From: Modicisalibacter ilicicola DSM 19980
GTDB taxonomy: Bacteria > Pseudomonadota > Gammaproteobacteria > Pseudomonadales > Halomonadaceae
Length of the DNA stretch: 51,579 bases
Reading direction: 5' to 3'
Assembly (NCBI RefSeq): GCF_900128925.1
Contig: NZ_FQUJ01000020.1
Span: 1-51,579 of the forward strand
Positions within the stretch are counted from its first letter, which is position 1. The number at the start of each line of letters is the position of its first letter. The position numbers and the translations under genes were made by a program. Shown piece after piece: positions 8,057-16,475 of this stretch. Below the pieces are notes generated by a model that worked only from the letters and a program-made list of their open reading frames with translations, was not told the DNA's origin and ran no database searches.

Positions 8057-9226
8057 ATGACCCCAGGGCTGCGTCGAATCTCAGTCGCGGCAGTGTTGCT
8101 GCTGCTGCTTGGCATGGTCGTCAATGTGCTTGCCCAGAACGCGGCCAAGCCGCCGGTAAGCGACGCGGCGATCGACGCCTCCCTGGCTCTGAAACGGATG
8201 CTGAACGATAGCGGCAGTGACGCTATCCCGACAATCGACATCCCGGACAAGCCAACGGTGAGCAACCGCGAGCCCGAGCCACTCATCCCGCCACCGGCTC
8301 GCCGGCTGAGGGTGGTTCTCGACTGGTACCCGACACCCTATCACGCCCCCCTCATCGTGGCGCGCGAACAGGACCTGTTCGATCGCAAGGGCCTCGAGGT
8401 CACCTTGACCACCCCTGCAGACCCGAGCGTGCCCCCCAAGCTGATCGCCGCTCAGCGCGCAGAGCTGGCCCTGACCTCACAGCCGCAGTTGCATCTCCTG
8501 GTCGAACAGGGGCTTCCCCTAATTCGAGTGGGCACCCTGGTACCGGCCCCGCTGGCGACCTTGCTGGCCCGCAAGGACAACGGCATCGACGGCCTGGTGC
8601 TCCTCAAGGGCAAGACACTTGGCTACGCACAAGAAGGCCCGGCACGCATATGGCTGGACGCGATACTCGAGGATCAGCCCATCGGGCCAGATGACCTGTC
8701 GCTGCGCAGGATTGATTTCGCGCTGACGCCCTCCCTGCTCGAGGGTGAGGTGGATGCAGTGATCGGGGCGATGCGCCATGTCACCCGGCACCAGCTGATG
8801 CAGCAGGGCGTCGACGCTGTGGAGTTTCTGGTCGAGGCAAGCGATCTGCCCGTCTACGACGAATTGATCCTGGTGGCCAATCGCGATGTCCTGGGCCAGC
8901 ATCGGCGGGACATCGCGGACTTTCTTGACGCCCTCGAGCAGGCCACCCTATGGTTGGTCAACAATCCCGAGAGGGGCTGGGAGCTCGTGAGCCGAGCCGA
9001 GCCGGGTATCGACACAGCAGGAAATGCGAAAGCCTGGCCCGACGTGCTTCGCTACCTTGCCTTGCGACCGGCCACACTTCAGGCCCGGCGCTACCTGCGC
9101 TTCGAAACCTATCTGCAAGGGCGTGGTCTCATCGAGACGCTGACGCCCATTGAGCGGCTTGCCGTCGATGTCAGCGATGTCGACTCCCCGGGGGAGAACG
9201 GGACCACCCGCGACGGCTCCGGGTAG
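8057..9226 (+). CDS. NMT1/THI5-like ABC substrate-binding protein (orphan)
   Basis: A 389-residue exported protein: signal peptide about residues 1-26 (ISVAAVLLLLLGMVVNVLAQ), a roughly 60-residue Pro-rich linker, then an NMT1/THI5-like binding fold. The fold begins LRVVLDWYPTPYHAPLIVAREQ and continues with GLEVTLTTPADPS and a hinge block GKTLGYAQEG. WYPTP-type N-termini characterise thiamine-pyrimidine binding proteins (ThiY) and relatives, so the ligand could be a pyrimidine precursor, but no permease, ATPase or thi gene is adjacent and no TPP riboswitch is visible. The linker is unusual for a free binding protein. Confidence 0.75.
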   Translation: MTPGLRRISVAAVLLLLLGMVVNVLAQNAAKPPVSDAAIDASLALKRMLNDSGSDAIPTIDIPDKPTVSNREPEPLIPPPARRLRVVLDWYPTPYHAPLIVAREQDLFDRKGLEVTLTTPADPSVPPKLIAAQRAELALTSQPQLHLLVEQGLPLIRVGTLVPAPLATLLARKDNGIDGLVLLKGKTLGYAQEGPARIWLDAILEDQPIGPDDLSLRRIDFALTPSLLEGEVDAVIGAMRHVTRHQLMQQGVDAVEFLVEASDLPVYDELILVANRDVLGQHRRDIADFLDALEQATLWLVNNPERGWELVSRAEPGIDTAGNAKAWPDVLRYLALRPATLQARRYLRFETYLQGRGLIETLTPIERLAVDVSDVDSPGENGTTRDGSG

Positions 9227-9312
9227 TCGAGGGGAGGCTGACGAAGCACCTAATCGTCGTCGACCCGCGGCCCTGCCCCTACTTCCGCACACGAATCTTG
9301 CTTGTTCTTTTC

Positions 9313-10710
9313 ATGAATGATCGCCCGCTCGTCTTCATCGACCTGGAAACCACCGGCACTCGCACTACCCGAGACCGAATCACCGAAATCGCTGCCCTGC
9401 GCGTGATCGACGGTGAGGTCGTCGATCGTTACGTTTCCCTGGTCAACCCTCGAAAAGGCATTCCCGCGCACATACAACGAATCACCGGCATCGATGATGC
9501 CATGGTGGCGGATGCCCCCTGCTTCGAGGCGCTGGCCAACGAATTCTTCGCCTGGCTGGCGGACGATGCGCTCGTGGCTCACAACGCTCGCTTCGATTAC
9601 GGCTTCCTGCGCAACGAGTTCAAGCGCGCCGGTCTCGACTACAGCGCCAGCGTGATCTGCACTCTCAAGCTGTCGCGACGGCTGGCCCCCCAGCATCGCC
9701 AGCACAACCTGGACACCCTGCTCGAGCGGCACGGTCTGGGGGGCTACGACCGCCACCGTGCGGAGGGTGATACCCGGGCCATGCTTGCACTCTGGCGATG
9801 CTGGCAGGTCCAACACGACAGCGACCGGATCGAGGCATTGATCCAGGCCCAGTTGCGCCAGGCCAGTCTGCCCGCGCACCTGGACCCTGCCCGCCTGCAG
9901 GCCTTGCCCGAACGCCCCGGCGTCTACCTGTTTCATGGCGAGAAGGGTGCCGTGCTGTATGTCGGCAAGAGCGTCAATCTGCGGGCACGGGTACTCAGCC
10001 ATTTCAACAACGACCACCGCAACGATCGGGAAATGCGCCTGACCCAGCAGATTCATGACCTGGAATGGCAGGAAACCGCGGGTGACCTAGGCGCTCAATT
10101 GCTCGAAGCGCAGCTGATCAAGGAGTTGATGCCGGTGCACAACCGTCTGCTGCGCCGGAACAGCCGGCTAGTGAGCTGGTGCTGGCCGGAGGGGGAAGCA
10201 GCGCCGCACCTGACCGACGGGGAGAGCATCGACCCCTCGAACGACCTGGCCCTCTTCGGGTTGTTCCGAGCGCGCCGTGATGCCCACAAGGCACTCGACC
10301 GGATCGCCGAGGACTACCGCCTGTGCCCGCAGGTTCTGGGATTGACCAACGAGGGTGGGCGCTGCTTCGCTCGGCAACTTAGGCGCTGCGCGGGGGCCTG
10401 TTGCGGGGAGGAAACCCTCGAGGCACACACCCATCGCGCCCGGGAGGCGCTCGAACGCCTGAAAGTGCATCACTGGCCCTGGCCGGGCCGCGTCGCTTTC
10501 GGCGAGACCGCCGAGGATGGCACCCGCGCCTGGCATGTCGTGGATCACTGGTGCTATCTGGGCACCCTGCCCGATCTCGACGAGCGGAGCTTGGCCTCCC
10601 TGGCCACCGGCAAGCCCCGCTTCGATGTGGATACCTACAAGATACTCAATCGCTTCCTGACCCAGGCCAAGCAGCGGCTCGAGATTCGACCATTGAGCGG
10701 GGCCGCCTGA
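9313..10710 (+). CDS. DEDDh 3'-5' exonuclease fused to GIY-YIG (Cho/UvrC-like) endonuclease
   Basis: A 465-residue two-domain nuclease. Residues 6-160 are a DnaQ-type exonuclease: D10/E12 in FIDLETTG, D95 in HNARFDYG, H148 and D153 in HRAEGDTRA, so all catalytic residues are present. Residues 200-280 are a GIY-YIG domain: PGVYLF (Tyr205), LYVGKS (Tyr216), R224/R226 and Glu265 in LLEAQLIK. The C-terminal third resembles Cho and the UvrC middle region, including a Cys-rich motif (RCFARQLRRCAGACCG). Such fusions are known in some proteobacteria and actinobacteria and are thought to act in DNA repair. ATG 9313 is chosen from family alignment. Convergent with the esterase gene, 3 nt apart. Confidence 0.88.
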   Translation: MNDRPLVFIDLETTGTRTTRDRITEIAALRVIDGEVVDRYVSLVNPRKGIPAHIQRITGIDDAMVADAPCFEALANEFFAWLADDALVAHNARFDYGFLRNEFKRAGLDYSASVICTLKLSRRLAPQHRQHNLDTLLERHGLGGYDRHRAEGDTRAMLALWRCWQVQHDSDRIEALIQAQLRQASLPAHLDPARLQALPERPGVYLFHGEKGAVLYVGKSVNLRARVLSHFNNDHRNDREMRLTQQIHDLEWQETAGDLGAQLLEAQLIKELMPVHNRLLRRNSRLVSWCWPEGEAAPHLTDGESIDPSNDLALFGLFRARRDAHKALDRIAEDYRLCPQVLGLTNEGGRCFARQLRRCAGACCGEETLEAHTHRAREALERLKVHHWPWPGRVAFGETAEDGTRAWHVVDHWCYLGTLPDLDERSLASLATGKPRFDVDTYKILNRFLTQAKQRLEIRPLSGAA

Positions 10711-10713
10711 GGA

Positions 10714-11502
10714 TCAGGACGACCGACGCTCAAGAAAGGCGTTCACCGCCTGCTGGAACGCTTCCGGCACCTCGGCATGCAACCAGTGTCCGGCGTCGAG
10801 CGTCTCGATCTCGGCCTCGGGTAATACGTCTTTCAAATCAGACAAGCGTTCATCACTGACGTAATCGGAGTGGGCACCGCGCAGCACCAGGGTCGGGCCA
10901 TGATAGGCGCCCTCGCCGGCCGGCGCGGCGGCGACGTCCTCATAGGCGTCGTCGATCTCGTCCAGCCCGACCCGCCAGCGCATCACGCCATCGTCGTCAC
11001 GCACCAGATTGGTCGCCAGGAACATGCGTACCGCCGGAGTTTCGACGGCTTCGGCCATTAACGCGTCGGCCTGCTTGCGCGAGGTGGGTTCACCCTCCTC
11101 GACCCGGCGCATGGCGGTGAAGACGCTGTCGTGATCGTGGCCGTAGGCGATCGGGGCGATGTCCGCAACGATCAGGGATGCCAGGCGTTCGGGCGCCAGT
11201 CGTGCCACGCTGATCGCCACCTTGCCGCCCATGGAGTGTCCCAGGAGGTCGCAACGTGGTACGTCGAGCCTGTCGAGAAGCGCCAGCACATCGTCGGCCA
11301 TGGTAGCGTAATCCATGCCGGGTGCATGGGGGGAGCGACCATGATTACGCAGATCGACCGTGATCACCCGCCGGCGCTCCTGCCACTGCTTCACATGGGA
11401 GCGCCAGTTGTCGGCACTGCCGAACAGGCCGTGCAGCACTACCAGGGGCACGCCCTCTCGGGGGCCACTGTCTTGGTGGTGGAGTTCGATCGTGTTGCTC
11501 AT
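10714..11502 (-). CDS. Alpha/beta hydrolase, YbfF-type esterase
   Basis: A 262-residue cytoplasmic esterase. The oxyanion motif VVLHGLFGSADNWR is near residue 20, the nucleophile elbow is LLGHSMGGKVA (Ser in GHSMG), the acid is likely in the GAHSDYV region and the His is in LDAGHWLHAE near the C-terminus. This pattern and length match YbfF, which hydrolyses short acyl and acyl-CoA esters. Start at 11502 (MSNTIEL) has AAGGAGG immediately upstream; 30 extra upstream codons overlap yhhQ and are rejected. It lies 32 nt downstream of yhhQ on the same strand and is probably co-transcribed. Confidence 0.85.
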   Translation of the reverse strand: MSNTIELHHQDSGPREGVPLVVLHGLFGSADNWRSHVKQWQERRRVITVDLRNHGRSPHAPGMDYATMADDVLALLDRLDVPRCDLLGHSMGGKVAISVARLAPERLASLIVADIAPIAYGHDHDSVFTAMRRVEEGEPTSRKQADALMAEAVETPAVRMFLATNLVRDDDGVMRWRVGLDEIDDAYEDVAAAPAGEGAYHGPTLVLRGAHSDYVSDERLSDLKDVLPEAEIETLDAGHWLHAEVPEAFQQAVNAFLERRSS

Positions 11503-11534
11503 ATGCCTCCTTCTCGCAAGCGATGCATCAGCGG

Positions 11535-12200
11535 TCAGACTCCTTCCTGCGAGGGCCTGGCTCCCCAGCGCAGCAGACCTCGACTCAACCACCCCAGCAA
11601 CAGGCCATACATGGGCAAGAACAGTACAAGTGACGCTGTCAGTTTAATACCATAGTCGACCCAGGCGATTTCAACCCAGTGACTGGCCATGAAGGCATCC
11701 GGCCCTTGGTGGAAGGCGATGGCAAAGAACGCAAAGGTATCCGCCAGGTTGCCGAATACCGTCGACACGGCCGGCGCCACCCACCAGCGCGCGCTGCGCC
11801 GCAGGCGATCGAAGACCTGTATGTCGAGCAGCTGGCCGATCACGTAGGCCATGAAACTGGCCAGGGCGATACGTGCAACGAACAGGTTGAAGTCGCCAAG
11901 GGCCTCGAAGCTGCGGAACTCACCTTTCTCGAACATCACCGACAGCAGGTAGGAGATCACCAGCGCGGGCAACATCACCCGGGCGATGATCACTCGTGCC
12001 GGGCCCTTGCCAAACAGCCGAACCGTCAGGTCGGTCGCCAGGAAGATGAACGGGAAGCTGAACGCCCCCCAGGTGGTGTGCACGCCAAATACGGTAAACG
12101 GCAATTGCACCAGATAGTTGCTGGCGGCAATGATGAAAATGTGAAAGGCCACCAGGACCGCCAGGCAGTGACGCCTTTGTCGATCGGACAGCAACAGCAT
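11535..12200 (-). CDS. yhhQ: Queuosine precursor transporter YhhQ
   Basis: A 221-residue inner-membrane protein with six or more hydrophobic segments, of the COG1738/YhhQ family, which imports the queuosine precursors preQ0/preQ1. Family signatures are NYLVQLPFTVFG, TWGAFSFPFIFLATDLTVRLFG (read in two parts) and GNLADTFAFFAIAF. The Asp in FLATDLTVR and the GNLADT block are characteristic. A preQ1-I riboswitch-like pseudoknot (12209-12243) covers its ribosome site, which independently supports the substrate. The Shine-Dalgarno AAGGA lies 7 nt before the ATG. Confidence 0.92.
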   Translation of the reverse strand: MLLLSDRQRRHCLAVLVAFHIFIIAASNYLVQLPFTVFGVHTTWGAFSFPFIFLATDLTVRLFGKGPARVIIARVMLPALVISYLLSVMFEKGEFRSFEALGDFNLFVARIALASFMAYVIGQLLDIQVFDRLRRSARWWVAPAVSTVFGNLADTFAFFAIAFHQGPDAFMASHWVEIAWVDYGIKLTASLVLFLPMYGLLLGWLSRGLLRWGARPSQEGV

Positions 12201-12208
12201 CGAAGATT

Positions 12209-12243
12209 CCTTTTTGTACCGCCGAGGGGTAAGGGAACCCTCG
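12209..12243 (-). promoter_or_regulatory. preQ1-I riboswitch aptamer over the yhhQ ribosome site
   Basis: Read on the minus strand: P1 CGAGGG pairs with CCCUCG (6 bp). The apical part begins UUC, as in the GGUUC consensus, followed by CCUU, A and an unpaired C directly before the 3' P1 strand (the position of the ligand-pairing C in characterised preQ1-I aptamers). A tail GCGGUACAAA ending AAGG follows. CCUU can pair with AAGG to make the H-type pseudoknot P2, with an A-rich L3. AAGG is also the yhhQ Shine-Dalgarno, so ligand binding would block translation. All preQ1-I hallmarks are present in 35 nt. Confidence 0.75.
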
Positions 12244-12288
12244 TGCTTCGGTAGGACTCACGACCTCGCGGCCATGAAACGGGGGCGT

Positions 12289-12294
12289 AGTATA
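12289..12294 (-). promoter_or_regulatory. Candidate -10 element of yhhQ
   Basis: TATACT on the minus strand, about 46 nt before the riboswitch and 89 nt before the yhhQ start. No convincing TTGACA-like -35 is found at 16-18 nt, so this is tentative. Confidence 0.4.
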
Positions 12295-12300
12295 CACGAA

Positions 12301-12325
12301 TCGGGCCCGCCGTTGGCGAGCCCGA
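12301..12325 (-). terminator. Hairpin after prpE
   Basis: TCGGGC, one mismatch, CGCC, loop GTT, GGCG, one mismatch, GCCCGA: a 10-bp interrupted stem 22 nt past the prpE stop. The U tract is poor (TTCGTG). It lies just upstream of the yhhQ -10 and would insulate yhhQ from prpE. Confidence 0.55.
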
Positions 12326-12346
12326 ACTTCCTTCTTCGGATTGGGA

Positions 12347-14257
12347 TCAGACCTGGCGCGCCTGATGAGAAGCCCCCACCTCGCAACTCATCATGTGCTC
12401 ATGCACCTCCTGCAGGCTGGTGGGGTCGTCGATGGTCGACGGCATGCTGAACTCGTTGCCATCGGCGATGGTACGCAACAGCTTGCGCAGAATCTTGCCC
12501 GAGCGCGTCTTGGGCAGCCGTGACACCACCAGGATCTGCTTGAGGCAGGCGATGGGGCCGATCTGCTCCCTGACCTTGGCGATCAGTTCCTTTTCCAGGG
12601 TCTGTGGATCACCGTTGTAGCCGTCCTTGGGAATCACCAGCCCCAGCGGTACCTGGCCCTTGAGATTGTCGAGGATCCCGATCACGGCACATTCGGCTAC
12701 CGCGGGGTGTGCGCCAAGCACCTCTTCCATTTCACCGGTGGAGAGGCGATGCCCCGCCACGTTGATGACGTCGTCGGTGCGCCCCATGATGAACAGGTAG
12801 CCCTCTTCATCGAAATACCCGCCATCCCCGGTCAGGTAACACCCCGGGAATGCGGCCATGTAAGCCTGATGGAAGCGTTGCGGATCACGCCAGATACCCG
12901 CCAGACAGCCCGGCGGCAGAGGCTGGCGAATGACGATGCTGCCCTGCTCATGATCGGCGGCGGGCTCGGCCTGGCGGTTGAGCACCTGCACGTTGAAACC
13001 GGGTACCGGCACGGTCGCCGAGCCGGCCTTGATCGGCATGGGTTCCAGCCCTTGCAGGTTGGCGGCGATGGCCCAGCCGGTCTCGGTCTGCCACCAATGA
13101 TCGACCACCGGTACATCGAGCAGGTCGTCGAGCCAATGGAATGTCGGGGGGTCGAGGCGCTCTCCGGCGAGGAAAAGCGTTCTCAGACAGGAAATGTCGT
13201 ACTTCTCGAGCCACTTGCCGTCTGGATCCTCCTTCTTGATGGCGCGAAATGCCGTGGGTGCCGTGAAGAAGGCCTTGATGCGATACTCGGCGATCAGTCG
13301 CCAGAAGGCGCCGGCATCCGGGGTGCGGACCGGCTTGCCTTCGTAGACGACGGTCGTGCAGCCCAGGATCAGCGGCGCATAGACGATGTAGGAGTGGCCC
13401 ACGACCCAGCCGACGTCCGACGCGGAGAAGAACACCTCCCCCGGCGCCATGCCATAGATGCGCTCCATGGAGTAGTGCATCGCTACCGCATGGCCGCCGT
13501 GGTCTCGCACTACCCCCTTGGGCTTGCCGGTGGTTCCCGAGGTGTAGAGGATGTAGAGCGGATCGGTGCCCTTGACCGGTACGCAGTCGGCGGGCGCGGC
13601 ATTCTCGACCAGCACCTGCCAGTCGTGGTCGATACTGCCCAGGTCGGCCTGCGCCTGGTCGCGCTGAAGAATCACGCAGGCAGCGGGTTGGTGCGTGCTC
13701 TGGGCCAGCGCCTTGTCGATGATCGGCTTGTAGGCGATGACATTGTCGACCTCGATGCCGCAGGAAGCGGCGATCACCACCTTGGGTTCGGCATCCTCGA
13801 TGCGCATGGCCAGCTCGTGCGGGGCGAAGCCGCCGAACACCACCGAATGCACCGCCCCGAGACGCGCGCAGGCATACATCGCCACGAGCGCTTCGGGCAC
13901 CATCGGCATGTAGATGACCACCCGATCGCCCTTTTCCACCCCGAGGCCGGCCAGCGCTCCCGCAAAGGTGGCCACCTGGTCGCGCAACTCGCGATAGCTG
14001 AGGGTGCGCCGCCCACCGGTGACCGGCGAGTCCCAGAACACCGCCGGCTGATCGCCGCGCCCGGATTCGACGTGATGATCGAGTGCCACATGACAGGTGT
14101 TGAGCTCTCCATCGGCATACCAGCGGGCGTGCCCGTGCTCGTCGTAGCTCAGTATCGTCTCTGGTGGCTTGAACCAGGGGACGCGGCGGGCCTGCTCGGC
14201 CCAGAACGTTTCGGGATGCTGGATCGATTGCTGATATTCGGACTGGTACGCGCGCAT
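12347..14257 (-). CDS. prpE: Propionate-CoA ligase (propionyl-CoA synthetase)
   Basis: A 636-residue ANL-superfamily ligase that makes propionyl-CoA from propionate, ATP and CoA. The ATP-binding P-loop YTSGTTGKPKG is at 238-248, the A5-type motif is WWQTETGW, the hinge is YLTGDGGYFDEEGYLF with GRTDDVINVAGHRL, and the catalytic, acetylation-prone Lys588 is in KTRSGK. GLEPMPIKAGSATVPVPG-type sequence and WAEQARRVPW near the start point to PrpE rather than Acs. No prpBCD genes are adjacent. A long AT-rich region separates it from the divergent ArsR gene. Confidence 0.88.
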   Translation of the reverse strand: MRAYQSEYQQSIQHPETFWAEQARRVPWFKPPETILSYDEHGHARWYADGELNTCHVALDHHVESGRGDQPAVFWDSPVTGGRRTLSYRELRDQVATFAGALAGLGVEKGDRVVIYMPMVPEALVAMYACARLGAVHSVVFGGFAPHELAMRIEDAEPKVVIAASCGIEVDNVIAYKPIIDKALAQSTHQPAACVILQRDQAQADLGSIDHDWQVLVENAAPADCVPVKGTDPLYILYTSGTTGKPKGVVRDHGGHAVAMHYSMERIYGMAPGEVFFSASDVGWVVGHSYIVYAPLILGCTTVVYEGKPVRTPDAGAFWRLIAEYRIKAFFTAPTAFRAIKKEDPDGKWLEKYDISCLRTLFLAGERLDPPTFHWLDDLLDVPVVDHWWQTETGWAIAANLQGLEPMPIKAGSATVPVPGFNVQVLNRQAEPAADHEQGSIVIRQPLPPGCLAGIWRDPQRFHQAYMAAFPGCYLTGDGGYFDEEGYLFIMGRTDDVINVAGHRLSTGEMEEVLGAHPAVAECAVIGILDNLKGQVPLGLVIPKDGYNGDPQTLEKELIAKVREQIGPIACLKQILVVSRLPKTRSGKILRKLLRTIADGNEFSMPSTIDDPTSLQEVHEHMMSCEVGASHQARQV

Positions 14258-14630
14258 GGAAAAGCCCTACCTATAAGGGGTGAACAAACGGTTCTTTTGA
14301 TCTCAACGACCTGGCGATTGTTGACACTTTAGGCCAAGCGCGGGCATTTTCCACTCCTACCATCGGCTAATAGGCGTATAAAATTACCAAATCAGCAGTT
14401 TTCCTTTTTTCACCGCCCATAATTGTCGACAATCTTGAAGGCGAAATGCTCAAAAAACGTCCAGCAGCACGATGATTTATCGTTAAATATCAACTTGGAC
14501 AACTAAGACAAAGTTATTGAAGATTTGCTAAATCAGGAAGGAAATAACAGGTCATAATTTAAGGGTAGCGCAGCAGGTCGCCACTTCGCACTCGCTGCAC
14601 GAATATGACGTCACCACTGGGAGACGCATC
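14258..14630. other. 373-bp AT-rich divergent region between prpE and the ArsR gene
   Basis: No gene is seen here. Base composition is clearly more AT-rich than the neighbours. Small symmetric elements include ATTTA-TCGT-TAAAT near 14480. TTGACA near 14317 and CATAAT near 14552 could belong to promoters, but none has a well-spaced partner. It presumably holds the promoters of both divergent genes and any ArsR-type operator. Confidence 0.5.
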
Positions 14631-14945
14631 ATGAGCACTCACCAGCCCGCTGCACTGCTGCTCGACAAGGGGGATGGCGTCGTCAGCGACGCTACCAACC
14701 TTCTCAAGGCCATGGCCAACGAGAACCGCCTGCGCATCCTGTGCCTGCTCGATGAAGGAGAGCTGTCTGTCTCCGAACTGAATGCCCGCCTGGCCCTGAG
14801 CCAGTCCGCCCTGTCCCAGCATCTGGCGATCCTGCGCCGCGAGGGGCTCGTCGCGACACGGCGCTCGTCCCAGACGATCTACTACTCGCTACAGGGCAAC
14901 GAGGCGCGCACCGTCGTCGACACCCTCGCCAGACTCTACGCTTGA
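14631..14945 (+). CDS. ArsR-family winged-helix regulator
   Basis: A 104-residue repressor-type protein. The winged helix spans about residues 20-95: LLKAMANENRLRILCLL, then the recognition region LSVSELNARLALSQSALSQHL and the wing LRREGLVATRRSSQTIYYSL. Only one Cys is present (ILCLL), so the two-Cys metal or sulfur-sensing sites of typical ArsR or BigR proteins are not complete; the signal is unknown. GGGAGACGCATC precedes the ATG, giving a usable ribosome site. Divergent from prpE, so regulation of prpE or itself is possible but unproven. Confidence 0.87.
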   Translation: MSTHQPAALLLDKGDGVVSDATNLLKAMANENRLRILCLLDEGELSVSELNARLALSQSALSQHLAILRREGLVATRRSSQTIYYSLQGNEARTVVDTLARLYA

Positions 14946-14965
14946 TGCGTGGCGCTGGCGCAGAC

Positions 14966-15997
14966 TCAACGCCGATGCCAGCCACTCGCTTCGATCACCT
15001 CGTACACTCGCTGTATGCCGTACTCGATCCCTGCCGAGACTGCCAGACCCATTCGCTCGACGAGCCCGCGCCTTTTTTCCAATGCCACGGTGATGACCCG
15101 CGCTCGCTCCATGCACTCGAGCAGGTAGGCCTCGCTGGTTCCCAAGTCGTCGATCAGGCCTAACTTCACCGCCTCGCTGCCATACCAGATTTCACCGGTC
15201 GCCACCTTTTCGATGTCGAGCTCGGGGCGCCGCTCGCTGACATGACGCTTGAACAGCTCGTGGGTGTTTTCCAGTTCCTCGACGAACTTGTCGCGCCCTT
15301 CCTCGGTATTCTCGCCCAGCACCGTGAGGGTTCGCTTGTAGCGTCCGGCAGTCAGCAACTCTATATCGATATCGTTTTTCTTGAGCAACCGGTGGATGTT
15401 GGGCAATTGCGCCACCACCCCGATCGAACCAATCACGGCGAAGGGCGCCGCACGCAGGCGGTCGGCACAACACGCCATCAGATAGCCGCCGCTAGCCGCC
15501 ACCTTGTCAATGCACACCGTGGTAGAGAGGCCGGCCTCGCGAAGACGATCGAGCTGTGCGGCGGCGAGGCCGTAGGCATGCACCAGCCCGCCGGGCGATT
15601 CAAGGCGCACCACCACCTCGTCGTCGTCCTTGACCACGCCAAGCAATGCGGAGATCTCCTCGCTGAGTCGCGACGTGGCCGACGCCTTGATATCGCCACG
15701 AAAGTCCAGGACCCAGACCGTCGGCAGGGGGCTCTTGCTGTCGCGGCCACGCGACTCGTGCTTGTCGTCCTTGCGGAACCCTTTCAATGCCATCTTGCGC
15801 CGCTTGCGGTCCATGCCGGCCAGTCGCAGGCGCCGCTGGCGAGAACGGTAACGCTTGTTGAGTTCTTCGATGCGCAGGCGGGAGTGCTCTTCCTGGCCAT
15901 GGGACCGGCCTGCCAGGGCGACAAGCACGCCCACGACCAACGCCAGGGTGATCACTTGTGCCAGAAACATGCCGTAGTCGGCGAGCCATGCATTCAC
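14966..15997 (-). CDS. sohB: Inner-membrane peptidase SohB (family S49)
   Basis: A 343-residue signal-peptide-peptidase-like serine protease. One N-terminal membrane segment (about residues 9-29) is followed by a highly basic linker (about 40-75, RYRSRQRRLRLAGMDRKRRK). The S49 domain has Ser169 in KVAASGGY and Lys221 in GRYKRT as the Ser/Lys dyad. Length and the basic linker match SohB rather than SppA. The start at 15997 gives the membrane anchor. Convergent with the ArsR gene. Confidence 0.9.
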   Translation of the reverse strand: MNAWLADYGMFLAQVITLALVVGVLVALAGRSHGQEEHSRLRIEELNKRYRSRQRRLRLAGMDRKRRKMALKGFRKDDKHESRGRDSKSPLPTVWVLDFRGDIKASATSRLSEEISALLGVVKDDDEVVVRLESPGGLVHAYGLAAAQLDRLREAGLSTTVCIDKVAASGGYLMACCADRLRAAPFAVIGSIGVVAQLPNIHRLLKKNDIDIELLTAGRYKRTLTVLGENTEEGRDKFVEELENTHELFKRHVSERRPELDIEKVATGEIWYGSEAVKLGLIDDLGTSEAYLLECMERARVITVALEKRRGLVERMGLAVSAGIEYGIQRVYEVIEASGWHRR

Positions 15998-16160
15998 GTG
16001 CGTACCTCTTGGTCAGTGTGTCGTGACTTTTCGATCATGGGCCTCTCGATGCCACTCGTCACGGCGGCCTGGGTAACGGGGTGGAGAGGGGCTTGACGCG
16101 ACTGCCGGTTTGCAACACATTCACCCCCCAAGAAAATTTACTCAACTCAGGAGTCACCCG

Positions 16161-16475
16161 ATGTCCAGCTCCAGCACCACCCTCGACAACTTGCAATCAC
16201 GCTTCGACCCCCAGGCTGCCAAGGGCATGGATGATGTCTTTCAATTCAATGTCAGCGATGCCGACGACTACTATCTCCAGGTCCAGGACGGCACGCTGGG
16301 CATCCACCAGGGCGAGCATGACGACCCCTCGGTCACGCTGACGACCGACAGTGCCACGCTCAAGGGGATCATGAACGGCGAGATCGACGGCATGCACGCC
16401 TTCATGTCCGGCAAGCTTAAGGCCACCGGCAACCTGATGCTGGCCACCAAGCTCAATACTCTGTTCCCCCGCTAA
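16161..16475 (+). CDS. SCP-2 sterol-transfer-family protein
   Basis: A 104-residue single-domain SCP-2 protein, a small lipid-binding fold. Features are FNVSDADDYYLQVQDGTLG, PSVTLTTDSATLKGIMNGEIDG and the C-terminal FMSGKLKATGNLMLATKLNTLF, a strong match to the SCP2 C-terminal block. AGGAG 7 nt upstream supports ATG 16161. Its stop overlaps that of nudC by 4 bp (convergent). The physiological ligand in bacteria is not settled. Confidence 0.9.
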   Translation: MSSSSTTLDNLQSRFDPQAAKGMDDVFQFNVSDADDYYLQVQDGTLGIHQGEHDDPSVTLTTDSATLKGIMNGEIDGMHAFMSGKLKATGNLMLATKLNTLFPR

